DNA from: Tubiluchus corallicola
Taxonomy: Eukaryota; Priapulida; Priapulimorpha; Priapulimorphida; Tubiluchidae
Assembly: GCA_030141605.1 (NCBI GenBank)
Contig: JAQGDQ010000114.1
Location: forward strand, 434,001 to 498,000
Length of the DNA: 64,000 nucleotides
Direction: 5' to 3'
Part shown: positions 53,271-64,000 of the stretch, piece after piece
Layout of the letters: each line of letters opens with the position of its first letter
Numbering within the stretch: the stretch's first letter is position 1
Notes under the pieces: model-generated
What the model was told of the DNA's origin: nothing
Databases searched by the model: none
Seen by the model: only the letters and a program-made list of their open reading frames with translations
Made by a program: the position numbers and the translations under genes

Positions 53271-56003
53271 ACATTAAAGATAGACTGTTTAATAATACTT
53301 AGAATTATTATAAAACAATAATTATCTTTACTTGTAATTTAGCAAAAATGAATATGCTAAATGTTTTATTTGCTTTGTAAAACAGCGCTTGCTAATAGAT
53401 AAACAGATAAATAGACTGCTCACCTAAGCAACGTGGAAGTTGAATAATCTATGCAGAGATTGGCTGCATGCAACTCGTTTTTGATGCTCTCAAAGAGCTA
53501 TTGAACGACGATGAAGAAAAAGTTGCAAACTGTTTACCGATGCGCTAATTTTTCGTAGCAGACATTATTAATCAATTTTTCGTATTTTGCATAGAAGAGT
53601 CAGGCATCAAGCTGAAGCATAAAATATGCTATATAATGTCACTGAAGAAGTCTTGCACCACTGACACCACTATTGACATGTACGTAGTGCCTTTCAGCAA
53701 GATAGTGCATTGATTTAATGAATATTTTGCTCTCTTGTTACTGTTGTGCAGTACAATTGCTTACTTGTGTATTAGTTTTATTGTTTTGACAGAATTGTGT
53801 TAAATTTGAATTTTTGTGAATCTTACAGTTAACTTTTATATGAATGTGTAACAAATTTCTATGACTGCCTAATGTACTGAGCAAAAGAAAATAATGGTAT
53901 TTTTTTACACATGATATGATATATTTATTTTGAATGCTGCCTCACACCCCACATCAAGAGACTATAAAGTTGGAGGCCTGTGTTCATTCAAGAAATTATT
54001 TGTTACTGTTGTTGTTATTGTTGTTGTTGTTAGTTATTGTATGTCAACCTTTCTGTATAAACGCTGTATTATTATTAACTAAATAAGTAATCATAACAAC
54101 AAGTTATACAGGTATTATTATGTAAGAATATGCATTTTTTGCTTGTTATTGGTAATCAGAGTTTTACTTTTGAATTTGCGCTTTAGACAAAAGACTATTT
54201 TTCCCTGTGGGAAACTACAGAAGAAAACTTGTGATCCGTGTAATGACTTCATAATAAAAACGGTGAACTTTATATGGAAGAAGGACAAGAATATACAGAT
54301 TATTTTTTTGTGATGTCGCCCAAGATGATACGTGTCGGCACCAAGTAGTTCGAAATAAAAAATTCATAACCTATTGAGCATAACCTAGCCAAAACTAACA
54401 TGGATGCCATACTCATCAGCTAGTAAACAAGAAGATACTCCTACACTGCATTATGATTCAGAGTCAGCAAATTAACTGCCAATTAATTAGTAAAAATAAG
54501 CTTACGATTTTTGGAGAGAGGAAGTTTTTTGAAGGCAAAGCCACAATTGGAAGGTCGGCTGTTAAGTTGTAGGCTGACTTTGGAATGCTTCTGTTAGCAT
54601 TCTTGTTCGTTTAGTGGGGTTGATTGGTTGGTTTGTTGGATGGCTAGCTGGCTGGCATGCAGACAGGCAAGAGGGTTGGTTTTGGGATTTTCGGTTGGCT
54701 GGCTGGCGGACTGTCTAGCTAACTGTTGTTTTTTGTATGTTTGGTATGGTTGGTTGGTTGAATGGTCGGTTGATCGATTGATTTGATAATTTTGATTTGA
54801 TTGGTTTGTTAATTGTAGCGTGATTGGTCGGTTGGTCATTGGTTACTCGTTCGATCGGCTGGTTGCTTGTTTATTAGTGATTAGTGGCTGGATTGTCAAT
54901 TGGCTTGTTGCTTGGGTAATCGTTTGGTTTCTTTGCTTCAGCGTTTGTTACACCGACTGTTACTGAGTCTCTTGCACGATTGCCCAATTCCGTACATTAT
55001 ATTTGGTTCGGGTTCCACGCTGTGTTTAATTACGTTGAGGCAGCAGTTTAGATAAAAACGACGGTCAGATAACAGGGCAAAAACATACAGTAACAAACTG
55101 AAAACTAAAACTGTTCAGCATGTAGTTGTCATTTGACGTATTACTATGGCAGTAACAATAAATAATGTTAGACTACTAATTAAGGCCTGCGAAAAGCTGA
55201 ATCGTTAGGCATTCTGTCAGGTGTTACTTGTACTATTAGTGTTTAAGAATTAGTACGTTTTGTTCAGCAAGAAGCCAGTTCAAACTTATAATTAATGATT
55301 CTACCCAATTTCTGTTGTGACGCTTCACAGTACTAGTAGATTTCTCACCTTTGTTGGATGCACTTCTTAGCAACTGGTAATTAGGGTAATTTCTTTAATT
55401 AATTAATCAGCCTTGTAAAGCTCATGTTCGGGTACATGAAATATTGATAGTTAAGCATCAAAGATCGAGGTGGCTTCACACAAACTTTCGTTCATCACAC
55501 TTCGCCGGCAGTTAATGACTAAGGTAGAACTTTGTGTTTGTTGTGCCAAAACACGCAACTCAGCGTGAGTGTGAGGTGCCATGTTCAAACCGATGTGAGA
55601 ATAAACAGATAAGGTGGGTATATTTTTGATACAATTTTCCATTGTTGCACTGTTGTCAACACTGCTGAATGTTCATTATTTGTATTTACGTAAATAAACT
55701 ACTTTCTATTCTACAGTGCTTGAAAAAACGTAGCAGTCTATATTCCGAATTTTCCTGTATGTTTACAAAAATAAATATCAAATGATTTACAACAAACAAC
55801 CTAACACCAATCTTTTGTACATACGTACATTTTTCTAGTTATATCTTTTCTTCAAATGATAATATTAGAACTCAGAAAGCTATAACAACAACTGCGCCCG
55901 CGAATAATAGTTTTAAATTTTGACTTTAAGTTTTAATTGTTATTTATTATTATTTTTAACTGGGATAATTTTTTGCTCTTTCAGTGCTTAGCAATTTTCA
56001 AAG
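53271..56003. other. Intergenic region between DUSP and ANKEF1
   Basis: Presumably DUSP 3' UTR at the start (ATTAAA at about 53273, AATAAA near 54253). Contains (TTG)n at 54002-54033 and the GGTT/GGCT tract. No gene seen. Confidence 0.6.
54604..54925 (+). repeat. Degenerate (GGTT/GGCT)n tract
   Basis: About 320 nt of TTGG/CTGG/TGAT tetranucleotide-like sequence. An 81-codon Gln/Asn/Thr-rich minus-strand frame across it is an artefact. Confidence 0.8.
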
Positions 56004-56084
56004 ATGCCTTTTGCGGAGACACGTTTAGAATTATTGCAGCTTAATAAGCTGATGCAGCTGCTAAGATCAAGTAATCGTGACCAG
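56004..56084 (+). CDS. ANKEF1: ANKEF1 exon 1
   Basis: Encodes MPFAETRLELLQLNKLMQLL and seven more residues (27 codons), matching the family start (M..A..RLE.LQ). It ends in phase 0 at CAG|GTACGA. A CTTTCAG at 55978-55984 could be an acceptor for an upstream untranslated exon. Confidence 0.85.
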
Positions 56085-59000
56085 GTACGACTTCAAATGT
56101 TATTTCTCAAATGTTTTAAAATTTGTACACAAGCTACAAATAATTACGTGTATCCGCATGTTTGCCATTTTAGATACCGATATTTTTGAGAAGTGCTCTG
56201 AAAAACATCTTAAACTGCGGGATGCCAGAGAGTGGAGAAACGCCTCTACTGTGGGCCGTTGCAAACAGGAATGAAGAATTAGTAAGGTCAGCGAGTTACC
56301 AGCGTTACTAGTTACCACAGTGACTTTTTGTTTACAGAATAACGTCAAAAGATAAATTATATATTCACTACTTAGTAATAAAAAATCTCTACTTTCCGTC
56401 TCACGTAAATGACTACTTTCCATTGCGCGAATTTAACTTTATGTAAGCCTAAATGCCTATGCCACATAACACGCTGATATTGAAATGAGACCTAGCTAAG
56501 AAAATCTTGAGAACATTAGCGACAAGTAATTGTGGCTTCAATCTTGTTCTATTTTTCCAGATTTTTGTTAGAAAAAGGTGCACATCCAGATATTGCTGAC
56601 CTGAAAATGCAAACTCCAGTAATTAGAGCAGTCAAACTTGGTGCAGTTGGCATCCTCAAAATATTAGTAAACGCAGGAGCAGACTTGACTTTGAAAGACA
56701 GTGAGGGCAAAGGCAAGTACTAAAAAATTTTAAAATTTTATCTATGACGATTTGAAGCAACTCTGTCAGGATCATGGGTTATCATACGTAGGGGTTAGGT
56801 GCATTTATCATCGCACCATCATCATCTGTGGGAGACACCCTATTACAGAATGTGGCTGCACTTACAGAATAACGTAGAAAAAAACGTTTATTTATAGCCG
56901 CCATTTTCTTTTGTCTAACATCGTCTGAGGAGCATGCGACCTGTGCAAGTATTTTGCTGGAATACGGTGCACCAGCGAATAATGTCGACAATTATGGACG
57001 CGTTGCATTTGTCATGTCTTGTGAAGGAGGAGAGGATACGGAGGAGACATGTCTGCTGATGCTGAAAGCTGGAGCAGAGCCCAACCTCTGTGATAAGGTA
57101 GGTAAAAAGCAATGAGTTAGAAACACAGCATTGTCATCATGTTATTGAATAATTTTAATTAGCAAGCAATAGCAGCCTGTTATAATTTGCAAAGCAAATC
57201 GGAAGAAAAAATAAATTTTTTATTAATACCTTTGATGCGGAAGTTCTGTAGTCATGGCAGAAAAATAAGTAAAATGAAAAGAGCAATTTAGTTTTCAAAC
57301 TGATTCGTTCTTGAGGGACTCGAGTTTTAATAATGTAACAAGAACAGCCGTTACTGTAGTTAATAGCTGTTGTTTTTGTTCCATATTTTCAAAGCTTTTT
57401 TACTCTTGGTACTACGGTTGATCTTGTTCTGTGTGTTCTTTCAACAACAAAACGAAACTTTCATGCCGTACTTCAAACAAGATACTTGCAAAGCATGGTA
57501 ACTTCACTTAGCGCGAAAGTATTGTGGTTTCAGGCAAGTGGAAAATCTCCTCTAATAGCGGCCTGCGCAGAATGCAATGACACAGTTGCGTTAGCTTTAC
57601 TGGAAGCAGGAGCATTAACCGCCACTGCTGATAGGAAAGGGGTTACAGCTGCAATGGCTGCTGCAGAGAATAAGAATCTAGATGCTTTGGTAGCCCTATC
57701 GGCATGGGGAGACAGGTTTTCGGGTGAAAACCCAGAGGGAGACACCGTTTTACATATTGCGGCTAGGCAAGGAGTCGCAAAAATTTGTCGATTTTTAACC
57801 CTACGAGGTAGGTGCGGAGTAATTTTGGGATTACAGGCAATGTTAAGCCTACAGCAACATAAATAAATATATGTTTTACGTAATTTTTGTCATGCTACTA
57901 AACATTTATAAAATAAACTAAATTAATGAGCCCTTTTAGGTTTTCACAAAAAATCGTATGCTGTCCTAGCCTATTCCCCACTTGTTATGATGCCCGTTTG
58001 TCGTTTTCTTATTATTATAAAACTATTTTGTTTCATTTTAAGTACAACAGACGACTGGTCGCTGAAATGTTGACGCGATAATTCTTTTCATTCTTTTCGC
58101 TTGACTTAATGAACATTCATCAGATGCCTAACAAACTAATAAAACTTCTTAATGCATAGCAAATCCTGTATGCTAATTGTACTTATCCAAACTCGTACTT
58201 AGATTAGGAAACCAGAGAACTAAGAAAATATTGGGCAATGGACCAAGACTCCATTGAAGGACACTGATCTCCCTGGCCTAAAAACCGAATGCAGAATTTC
58301 AAATAAAAGTGCTTGGTGTCCAAGTAAGCTTCTGAATGATTTTCAGGTTGTGATGCTCGCAGGCGCAATAATGAAGGCCTTACGCCGAAAATGCTGGCAA
58401 AAGATAGCGGCTTTAAAGCTGCTACCAATGAACTAAAGAAAGCTGAAAAGCTACCCGACAGTACTTTAATGCAAGCAGGTTTAGCTGGTGCTAACAGTTT
58501 TACAGAAGCTGACGCTGTACGGTTATACGATTGGACAGTGTGTTATACTGAAAAACTTCTAGAAATGTTCCAGGAACATGACAAGGAAGATAGTGGTAAC
58601 ATTAGCGCAGATATATTCTGGCAGTGCATGAACTCGCTGAAATGTCCAATAAACCCGTTGGGTATCAAGAGAATTCAACAATTACACGATCTTCAAAAAC
58701 AAGACGTCATCAATTACGACGAGTTCATTAAAGGTACAAAGTATATCCCCAAACAATTTCGTCATGGTGCAGTTGAGAAGAAGAAAAAGAAGAAAGTGAA
58801 GAAAACGAAAAAAGTCGCCAGAAGAGCAGTGAAGGCAACGAAGGTTATAATGCCAATATGCATAAACGAGAATATCCCAAAATCCAGCTTGGGCTTTCCT
58901 GAAGACATGGTAATGAGGAATTCTGCTATTATATTTTGGTAAGCTTAATCTGTTTTATACCAATAGTAACCTGCCAAACCCCTCAAAAATTATGCATAAA

Positions 59001-62000
59001 CTTCCAGCAGCAACTCATCTTACACAACAGTTTCAATCTAAACAATTCACATGGCACTACAGCTGCAACCTATACCACTTTTGCTCTTAAATGTTTCTTA
59101 CAAGTTTTAATTTTTATTTAGCGCTAAGTTGGACTCATTGGGAAGCATTTCATTCAATGATACAATGTGGTACGACCCGCAGCCAACAAAATCCTACGTA
59201 CACTTCAGCATTGTAGGAAAAATGGGTGAATTGACGCTGTTAAAAGAAGCAATTGAAAGTGGAGAACTGTCACTCAATGTTCGAGATAAATACTTTCGTA
59301 CACCTCTAATTGTGGCTTGCGCAGATGGCGACTTAAAGCTTGTAGAACTTTTGTTAAATTATGGGTGAGATTTTGTTATAATAAATTACTTGAATTAACC
59401 ATGTCTATTATACTAAAGTTGGTTCGGGACTCGTTACAGCCACTTTACATAAATACAAAAACATGAAAAGAAAATGTGAATTGTTCTTTGTATTTAAGTT
59501 CCTTGTTAGGGTAAAACAGAAAAGGCAAACAGTGAACATTATATTATTTCTGGCAAGACACGCACATTAAAAGTCATACATTCTATGACACATCACGCCA
59601 TACTATTAAATGAGAAGCTATTACATCAGCAATCAACAAATGCTTTTCATATGCAGTGTAATATACTAATAGAATCTAACGGTTTCAAGAACCGTACAAA
59701 ACAATAATTTTTCTGTAGCTGCACTTCGTCACAATTTGTGACACAAAAGTTGTAATTTGAACAGCACTAGCATTATCTAGTGTCTACTGTCTACATGCGA
59801 GTCTACTGTGATGCTCGCTCACGCTATCTAATTTATTTTAAATTGTTGTAGTTGCAGAGCTTTTCGTAGTTATACATAGTCTTCTACAGCGGAGAAATCT
59901 CGCATGCAAAATATATTGTCTGCATCTCATTGTCCAAAGCATATGAAACGTGCCCCTTTACTGATATCATTAGTACTTTGAATAATAACAATTCCTACAG
60001 CTTTAAATTAAATAGTAATTTATTACAGGGCTAATTTGCACTTGGGTGATAATTTCTGCTGGAGACCGTTGCATCATGCATGCCATATAGGCCACACAGA
60101 TATAGTCAAACTACTTCTTGACAGAGGTAAATATAGTTGGTACACATAAATAATTAAAATAATCAGTTACAAATACAATTCATAGCTAGTACCTTAGTAC
60201 GTGAAAAAAATCTAAACCACGATTTACCCTAAGTATGATGGATCGAGCATTCGAGCGGCAAACTCATCATGTGCGACCACATTCATGATGTCATTAATCT
60301 TATCGAGGTTTGCATCAAGGCTTAAACATAGATCAGTTTATGTATTGGTCAGTTTTGTTGCCTGGTATTAGTATGGGCCGAGGGATCATTGGGTAAAGAC
60401 AGTCAAATTAAGGAAAGCGTTGAACAGTCTACAGTGGATTAAAAATTAGAGATGTCATTTGAAAAAAAAACATTCATTCATTTAGATTGAAGAGATTGAC
60501 ATTTAACATTAACAGAAGTTATTATAGTATCTATTTAAAAATCTTTTTTGCTGGTAATATTTTTTGCAATAGGTGCTGATATGGACGCACAAACCATGAG
60601 CGGTGCAACGCCATTGATGAAAGCTATTGAAATGTCTCATATTGACATAGTAGCTCTTCTTATATCTATAGGAGCTGACCTCTACGCAGAGTGTAGAAAT
60701 GGTAATATCGTAATTTTTGTTGTCGCCAAGTCCCGTTGAACTGAATGGCAAAGAATTTCAAAAGTTGAAGCCTAGGTTGTAATATAGCCTGTCGGGGCCG
60801 TCGTTGGGATTCGTCATTCCTGAGCAAGGGATACCATAGCAAAATCCTAAGAAATAAATGCTGTTTATTACATTGGTCGGCTTCTGACATGAATACATTG
60901 ATCAGGGTTGAATCAAAGCATTTTAGTCCACGACATTTATGAAACATTACGTCAATGAACAATTTTTTTATTAAGTGTTCATTAGTTTCAGTCTGTAATC
61001 GAAATCTCAACTTATCTTTATTAAACAATTGATAAAAATTTGAAACAAAACTGGTTTTATTTCCTCAGTTAAGGTCGCCTTTTGTTTCGTGAATAGGCAG
61101 CACTGCTATGAAGCTGGCTAAAGAATGGGCACACCCGGACATTATTGCTTGTCTGGAAGCCGCTAAAGAAGCTGCCGAAGCAGTTGCGCCACAGGGAAAG
61201 ACAGGAAAAGAAGAACAAAAGGGTAAATCTAGCAAGAAGCAAACAAAAGTGAATGTTGCTCGGTCTGTACCTGCACATTATAGTGCTCAACAAACACCAA
61301 AAATCATGGAGCAGAGTACGCTAACGGACATAATAGCAAAGGTATATTATTACCGAGAAAGTCAGAAAGGAGTGAGTGTGTAAAACCCGATACAGAACGA
61401 GTCTGTTTTCTTTGTCAAACAAAACTGGTTGATTCCATTAGAAGTGTTCTCGTGGGATGGCTGAATTTTTGCTCATCAATTCTGAATTTTCGTAGTTTGT
61501 TCACTAGTTCCAGGGTGCAATTAATAATACTGGCTGGGGTGTGCAAAAGCATGCATCCCAATAAACTTAACCAGGTTTCCAGGAAAAAAACCGCAACAGG
61601 TTCGTCTGTGTGAGGCTTATTTAGAGGCTTACTCTTCACGTCCATGAGAGATTAATTAATTCTGGGTTTGCAATAATACCCTACCAGCAGTATTAATGCT
61701 CTTGACATCAAGATTATAACAATTAATTAATTAATTACTCGCGTAAATTCAAGCTCAAAATCAAATAAAAAATTAATCTAATTAGTTATAATCACTGTAG
61801 TGTAAGCTACAATGCAAAAGCTGAAGCTGGTTGGCCAGCTACAAGGGATGAACTTTGGACTGCTTTTTTAATCACTGAGAATATGGTGGCCTAGTGCTCT
61901 AAGGCATCTGCCTTGTAAGCAGAAGGTCCCAAGTTCAAATCTAGGTTGTATCCCAAAATTTTTACTTTCCTGACTTTGTTCAGGTTTGGCATCAAAATTT

Positions 62001-62418
62001 AATTAATTGTGGATTTCTGCCATCATCGAAACCCTAGTGGTGCTGCTAAATAAAAAAACATCGTTTGATATAGACGTATAATGTGACCAATACCTTTGTA
62101 AGACAAACCAAGAATAGTGAAATAGCTATACTATTTAAAAGCTCGTAAATATTGTCAAAATTTTACAAGTGACGAACACAAAACACTGCGTAGTTTTGAA
62201 AACAATATCACGTTTAACGCTGTGCATAAATCAAGACTTGACACTTGCTTTTCCAAGAGTATCAAATAATCCAACATAATGGCTAAATTTTATTGCAGCG
62301 AAAAATGCGCAGGAGAGCACATTTACAGAGAGCAAAATCCAACTGCATCGAACACGTCTCTACTGACTTGGACAACTGGGCGCAAGATATCTCTTTTTCT
62401 TACACTATACATCTATAG
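56004..62418 (+). CDS. ANKEF1: ANKEF1 orthologue: ankyrin repeat and EF-hand protein (gene span, about 11 exons)
   Basis: Likely orthologue of ANKEF1 (ANKRD5), linked in vertebrates to ciliary or sperm-tail structures. Exons: 56004-56084, 56174-56286, 56561-56712, 56898-57097, 57534-57807, 58347-58938, 59122-59364, 60029-60126, 60573-60701, 61097-61341 and 62299-62418; about 748 residues against about 776 in human. Order seen: N-terminal ankyrin repeats (about 30-320), the family signature FKAATNELKKAEK, a RLYDW motif, a degenerate EF-hand near residue 351, FIKGTKYIPKQF, a Lys-rich stretch, MPIC, DTMWY, then C-terminal ankyrin repeats (about 500-640) and a basic tail. In-frame TAG at 55989-55991 fixes the start. 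All junction phases agree. Intron 3 needs a GC donor. A short exon between exons 10 and 11 may be missing, because a family segment expected there was not found. Confidence 0.9.
56174..56286 (+). CDS. ANKEF1: ANKEF1 exon 2 (first ankyrin repeat)
   Basis: The acceptor is CATTTTAG. It encodes PESGETPLLWAVANRNEELV, an ankyrin helix pair, and ends in phase 2 (AG|GTCAGC). The last two bases plus the first of exon 3 make Arg, giving NEELVRFLLEKGAHPD across the junction. Confidence 0.85.
56561..56712 (+). CDS. ANKEF1: ANKEF1 exon 3 (ankyrin repeats)
   Basis: The acceptor is TTTTTCCAG. It encodes FLLEKGAHPDIAD, then TPVIRAVKLGAVGILKILV, then AGADLTLKDSEGK, ending phase 1. The only donor giving a continuous frame is AAAG|GCAAGT, a GC-type donor. 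A GT four bases further on would break the frame. Confidence 0.83.
56898..57097 (+). CDS. ANKEF1: ANKEF1 exon 4 (ankyrin repeats)
   Basis: The acceptor is TTTATTTATAG at 56897. It encodes AIFFCLTSSEEHATCASILL, then EYGAPANNVDNYGR and a segment ending KAGAEPNLCDK, closely following the human layout (LFYC ... EHGADVNN ... GANPN). Ends in phase 0 at AAG|GTAGGT. No open frame longer than 60 codons marks this exon, so it is easily missed. Confidence 0.82.
57534..57807 (+). CDS. ANKEF1: ANKEF1 exon 5 (ankyrin repeats)
   Basis: The acceptor is GGTTTCAG. It encodes three ankyrin units: ASGKSPLIAACAECNDTVAL, GVTAAMAAAENKNLDALVAL and EGDTVLHIAARQGVAKICRF. Ends in phase 1 at CGAG|GTAGGT. Confidence 0.9.
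58347..58938 (+). CDS. ANKEF1: ANKEF1 exon 6 (EF-hand region)
   Basis: The acceptor is GATTTTCAG. It encodes GLTPKMLAKDSGFKAATNEL, RLYDWTV, an EF-hand-like helix-loop-helix with loop DKEDSGNISADI, YDEFIKGTKYIPKQF, and a run of lysines. Position 12 of the loop is Ile where a calcium-binding loop normally has Glu, so binding is doubtful. The strong donor TTTTG|GTAAGC in phase 2 fits the phase of exon 7; an alternative donor after GACATG with a later acceptor at 59128 also keeps frame. Confidence 0.88.
59122..59364 (+). CDS. ANKEF1: ANKEF1 exon 7 (start of C-terminal ankyrin block)
   Basis: The acceptor is TATTTAG. It encodes AKLDSLGSISFNDTMWYDPQ, then GKMGELTLLKEAIESGELSL, then FRTPLIVACADGDLKLVELL and LNYG. 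The donor is ATGG|GTGAGA, phase 2. Confidence 0.86.
60029..60126 (+). CDS. ANKEF1: ANKEF1 exon 8 (ankyrin repeat)
   Basis: The acceptor is TTATTACAG. One base completes the Gly codon, then ANLHLGDNFCWRPLHHACHI, GHTDIVKLLLDRG. The human protein has a near-identical unit (WTPLHFACHAG..DIVELL). Phase 1 donor GAG|GTAAAT. Confidence 0.87.
60573..60701 (+). CDS. ANKEF1: ANKEF1 exon 9 (ankyrin repeat)
   Basis: The acceptor is TTTGCAATAG. It encodes GADMDAQTMSGATPLMKAIE, then IDIVALLISIGADLYAECRN. Phase 1 donor AATG|GTAATA. Confidence 0.87.
61097..61341 (+). CDS. ANKEF1: ANKEF1 exon 10 (end of ankyrin block, Lys-rich linker)
   Basis: The acceptor is GTGAATAG. It encodes GSTAMKLAKEWAHPDIIACL, an Ala/Glu helix, a Lys-rich linker (KTGKEEQKGKSSKKQTK) and EQSTLTDIIAK. 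The donor AAAG|GTATAT is phase 0. Without splicing the frame would stop at 61381-61383, giving an alternative C-terminus. Confidence 0.8.
61885..62060 (+). repeat. tRNA-Thr(UGU)-derived SINE or pseudogene
   Basis: GGTGGCCTAGTGCTCTAAGG is a D-arm/box A. TCTGC-CTTGTAA-GCAGA (61907-61923) is a perfect anticodon arm with anticodon TGT at 61914-61916. AGTTCAAATCT is box B. The acceptor stem and T stem do not pair well, so it is not a functional tRNA. About 100 nt of non-tRNA sequence follows, ending in an A-rich tail near 62049, as in a SINE. It lies in the last intron of ANKEF1. Confidence 0.6.
62299..62418 (+). CDS. ANKEF1: Probable ANKEF1 terminal exon
   Basis: The acceptor is TTTTATTGCAG, phase 0, agreeing with exon 10. 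It encodes RKMRRRAHLQRAKSN, then DLDNWAQDIS, then TAG at 62416-62418. The human C-terminus has a similar basic RKRELRRERF run followed by acidic and aromatic residues (about DFDDF). The match is short, so the exon is probable and not certain. Confidence 0.5.
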   Translation, partial: RKMRRRAHLQRAKSNCIEHVSTDLDNWAQDISFSYTIHL

Positions 62419-64000
62419 TTTGTAGTTGATTAAAATCATCAGACGGTAGCAAAAACGTCATACTAGTTTTAACGTTCGGCTACCAAAAGAAGTTCCAAGG
62501 CTTCCCTATGGTTGCGAGTCTATACTATCTACACACGCGAATGACAAACGTGCAACCCGACAGCTGCATTATATTTAGATGTTGACAAGGACCGGTGGAA
62601 AGCAGCTCTGAAAATGTTAACGCATCATTAAGATGGACCTGAGTGGTAGTGTTGCGGTTTTTGTTTTTATAGACTTATTAGAATTACCTACAACGTTGGC
62701 CGATTCATTAAACGCACTGAATAGGACCAAATCTTGTTACATATTGTTGTCATTGGTGTGGAAACAATTAAAAAATCAGACTACAGCTGTGTATAGGAAT
62801 GAGTCCATCTGTTTGTGACAGTTTCTTATTTTATACAGTTTAGTACGAAATAACCCGGAATTCAACATTCAGCATCAAGGTAAACATAATGTAGTTTGTA
62901 ATGGAACCGAACAATTCTCTGAGGAAAGACACAGAAGGACACTTTCCCACAACGCGAGAATCTGCCAGTCTTCATTGACGGCAACCCATACATTAACCAC
63001 GATAGCTGGTTAAACCTCACAGCGAAGCACGCATTATAATAAGAGCTAGTTCCCTTGTCCACGTAAATTTAAGGATTAAGCCTGGGCTGTTAGTCCATAG
63101 GTGCAACCATGATTCCTTATTCAAATTCGGGGTTTAAACTATGTCTTGTTTTTTGTACATTTTTTTCCTTTTGGTGTAGTTTTGTTTGAGTAATTTAATA
63201 GCTGATTGACTGAATTTACGTATAAACTGCGACATTCGTCACACATAATAAAATAATGGTACTACAATAAAATTTAATCTCACAATCCATTTTTTTCTGC
63301 AATTAAGTTAGTTAAGAATTTTACTAAAATAATGACATAACTTAATAAAATCGTGTTTCTAATTGATACCGAGACAGTTTAATAAGTTATGAAGTTTATA
63401 TTTAAATGTCTTAGTAGAACACAAAGATAAGACATTTTGCCAATAAATATGTCACTTTATTATAAAATTTATAATAAAGGAGCAAATCACAATTCGTGCA
63501 ACATACACAGGCAGAGACAAGCGCACACTAAAACAGTATACAAAAAAACTTCAATGCAAACAACTATCAGTTCGTAACAAACTTTAAAAACCATAGTTAC
63601 TTTAAAAATTTGACGTTAGCTATTGGTAAAAGTACAAAATTCCTACTAGGGCAGGCGCACAAGTGAATTTAACCACAGTGATTACTCTATAATAATATTC
63701 AGATTGCTAAGGTGAAATCATAACATTTAATCCACCTGCAATTTGAGTGCTCCTTTACTTATAGGTAACTGTAACTTATCTTTACACTGACTTAGGGTTG
63801 GCTAGATAAACAAAAAATTACAAAATCCTTGATGCAATTAAAGCTTTAAAACTGTTGCACATCAGTGTATTAAAGTTACTTGCAGCAAAGTGTAGTAAAG
63901 ATAGAAAGATGATGTATAAATTCGCTCAGTCAAACTATTACTAAATACTTAATTCTAGGAATTTTGCTCCTTTGAGCATCAAAGCACTGTTTTTCCACTC
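62419..64000. other. Region downstream of ANKEF1 without a supported gene
   Basis: Probable ANKEF1 3' UTR at the start; AATAAA occurs near 63246 and 63265. A box-B-like CTTATTCAAATTCGGGG near 63113 suggests another tRNA-derived fragment. No coding region seen on either strand. Confidence 0.55.

Noticed and set aside
54594-54839. 81-codon Gln/Asn/Thr-rich minus-strand frame
   Set aside because: Translation of the GGTT/GGCT low-complexity tract.
61382-61645. Open stretches on both strands just after ANKEF1 exon 10
   Set aside because: No family similarity and no suitable splice sites on the + strand; the minus-strand frame is unrecognised.
61810-61890. Candidate extra ANKEF1 exon reading NAKAEAGWPATRDEL
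   Set aside because: Weak resemblance to a Trp-Pro...Thr..Glu-Leu segment of the family, but no acceptor gives the phase required by exon 10.
61885-61960. Functional tRNA-Thr(UGU) gene
   Set aside because: Anticodon arm is intact, but the acceptor and T stems do not pair and the D arm is altered; more consistent with a SINE head or pseudogene.

Overview
This is nuclear DNA from an animal. It is AT-rich, gene-poor and intron-rich. Nothing in it looks bacterial or viral. Three protein-coding genes can be reconstructed, all on the + strand: (1) a Prospero/Prox homeobox transcription factor in 5 exons between 17006 and 42560; (2) a small dual-specificity phosphatase in 2 exons between 51122 and 53270; (3) an ANKEF1 orthologue (ankyrin repeats plus EF-hand) in about 11 exons between 56004 and 62418. 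The Homeo-Prospero domain resembles the fly protein more than vertebrate PROX1. Together with an ANKEF1 gene and compact exons, this suggests a non-vertebrate bilaterian, probably a protostome. The species cannot be named from sequence alone.

Layout: 1-17005 has no gene I can support. It holds microsatellites, a roughly 290 nt foldback (7304-7598), short degenerate repeats, and a 1.27 kb tract that is almost all pyrimidine on the + strand (12863-14135). The Prospero gene fills 17-42.6 kb, with two very large introns (9.6 and 12.2 kb). These introns carry a 3' LINE fragment, a long (AAT)n array and an unusual collection of nuclear-receptor DR1-type sites. 42.6-51.1 kb is empty apart from a three-unit 57 nt tandem repeat. 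The phosphatase follows, then a GGTT/GGCT low-complexity tract, then ANKEF1. The last 1.6 kb shows no gene.

The strongest observation is the junction just before the Prospero homeodomain. The intron from 28745 to 40983 has no GT-AG ends that fit. It does have a perfect minor-spliceosome (U12-type) AT-AC donor, branch site and acceptor, which join the frames exactly. Other points of interest are the DR1 cluster inside the Prospero introns, a GC-AG intron in ANKEF1, and a 190-residue tyrosine-rich repeat tail on the phosphatase. The three genes do not form an obvious pathway; their adjacency is probably incidental.

Exon coordinates come from reading splice sites, frame phase and remembered family sequences. 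No alignment or transcript was available.
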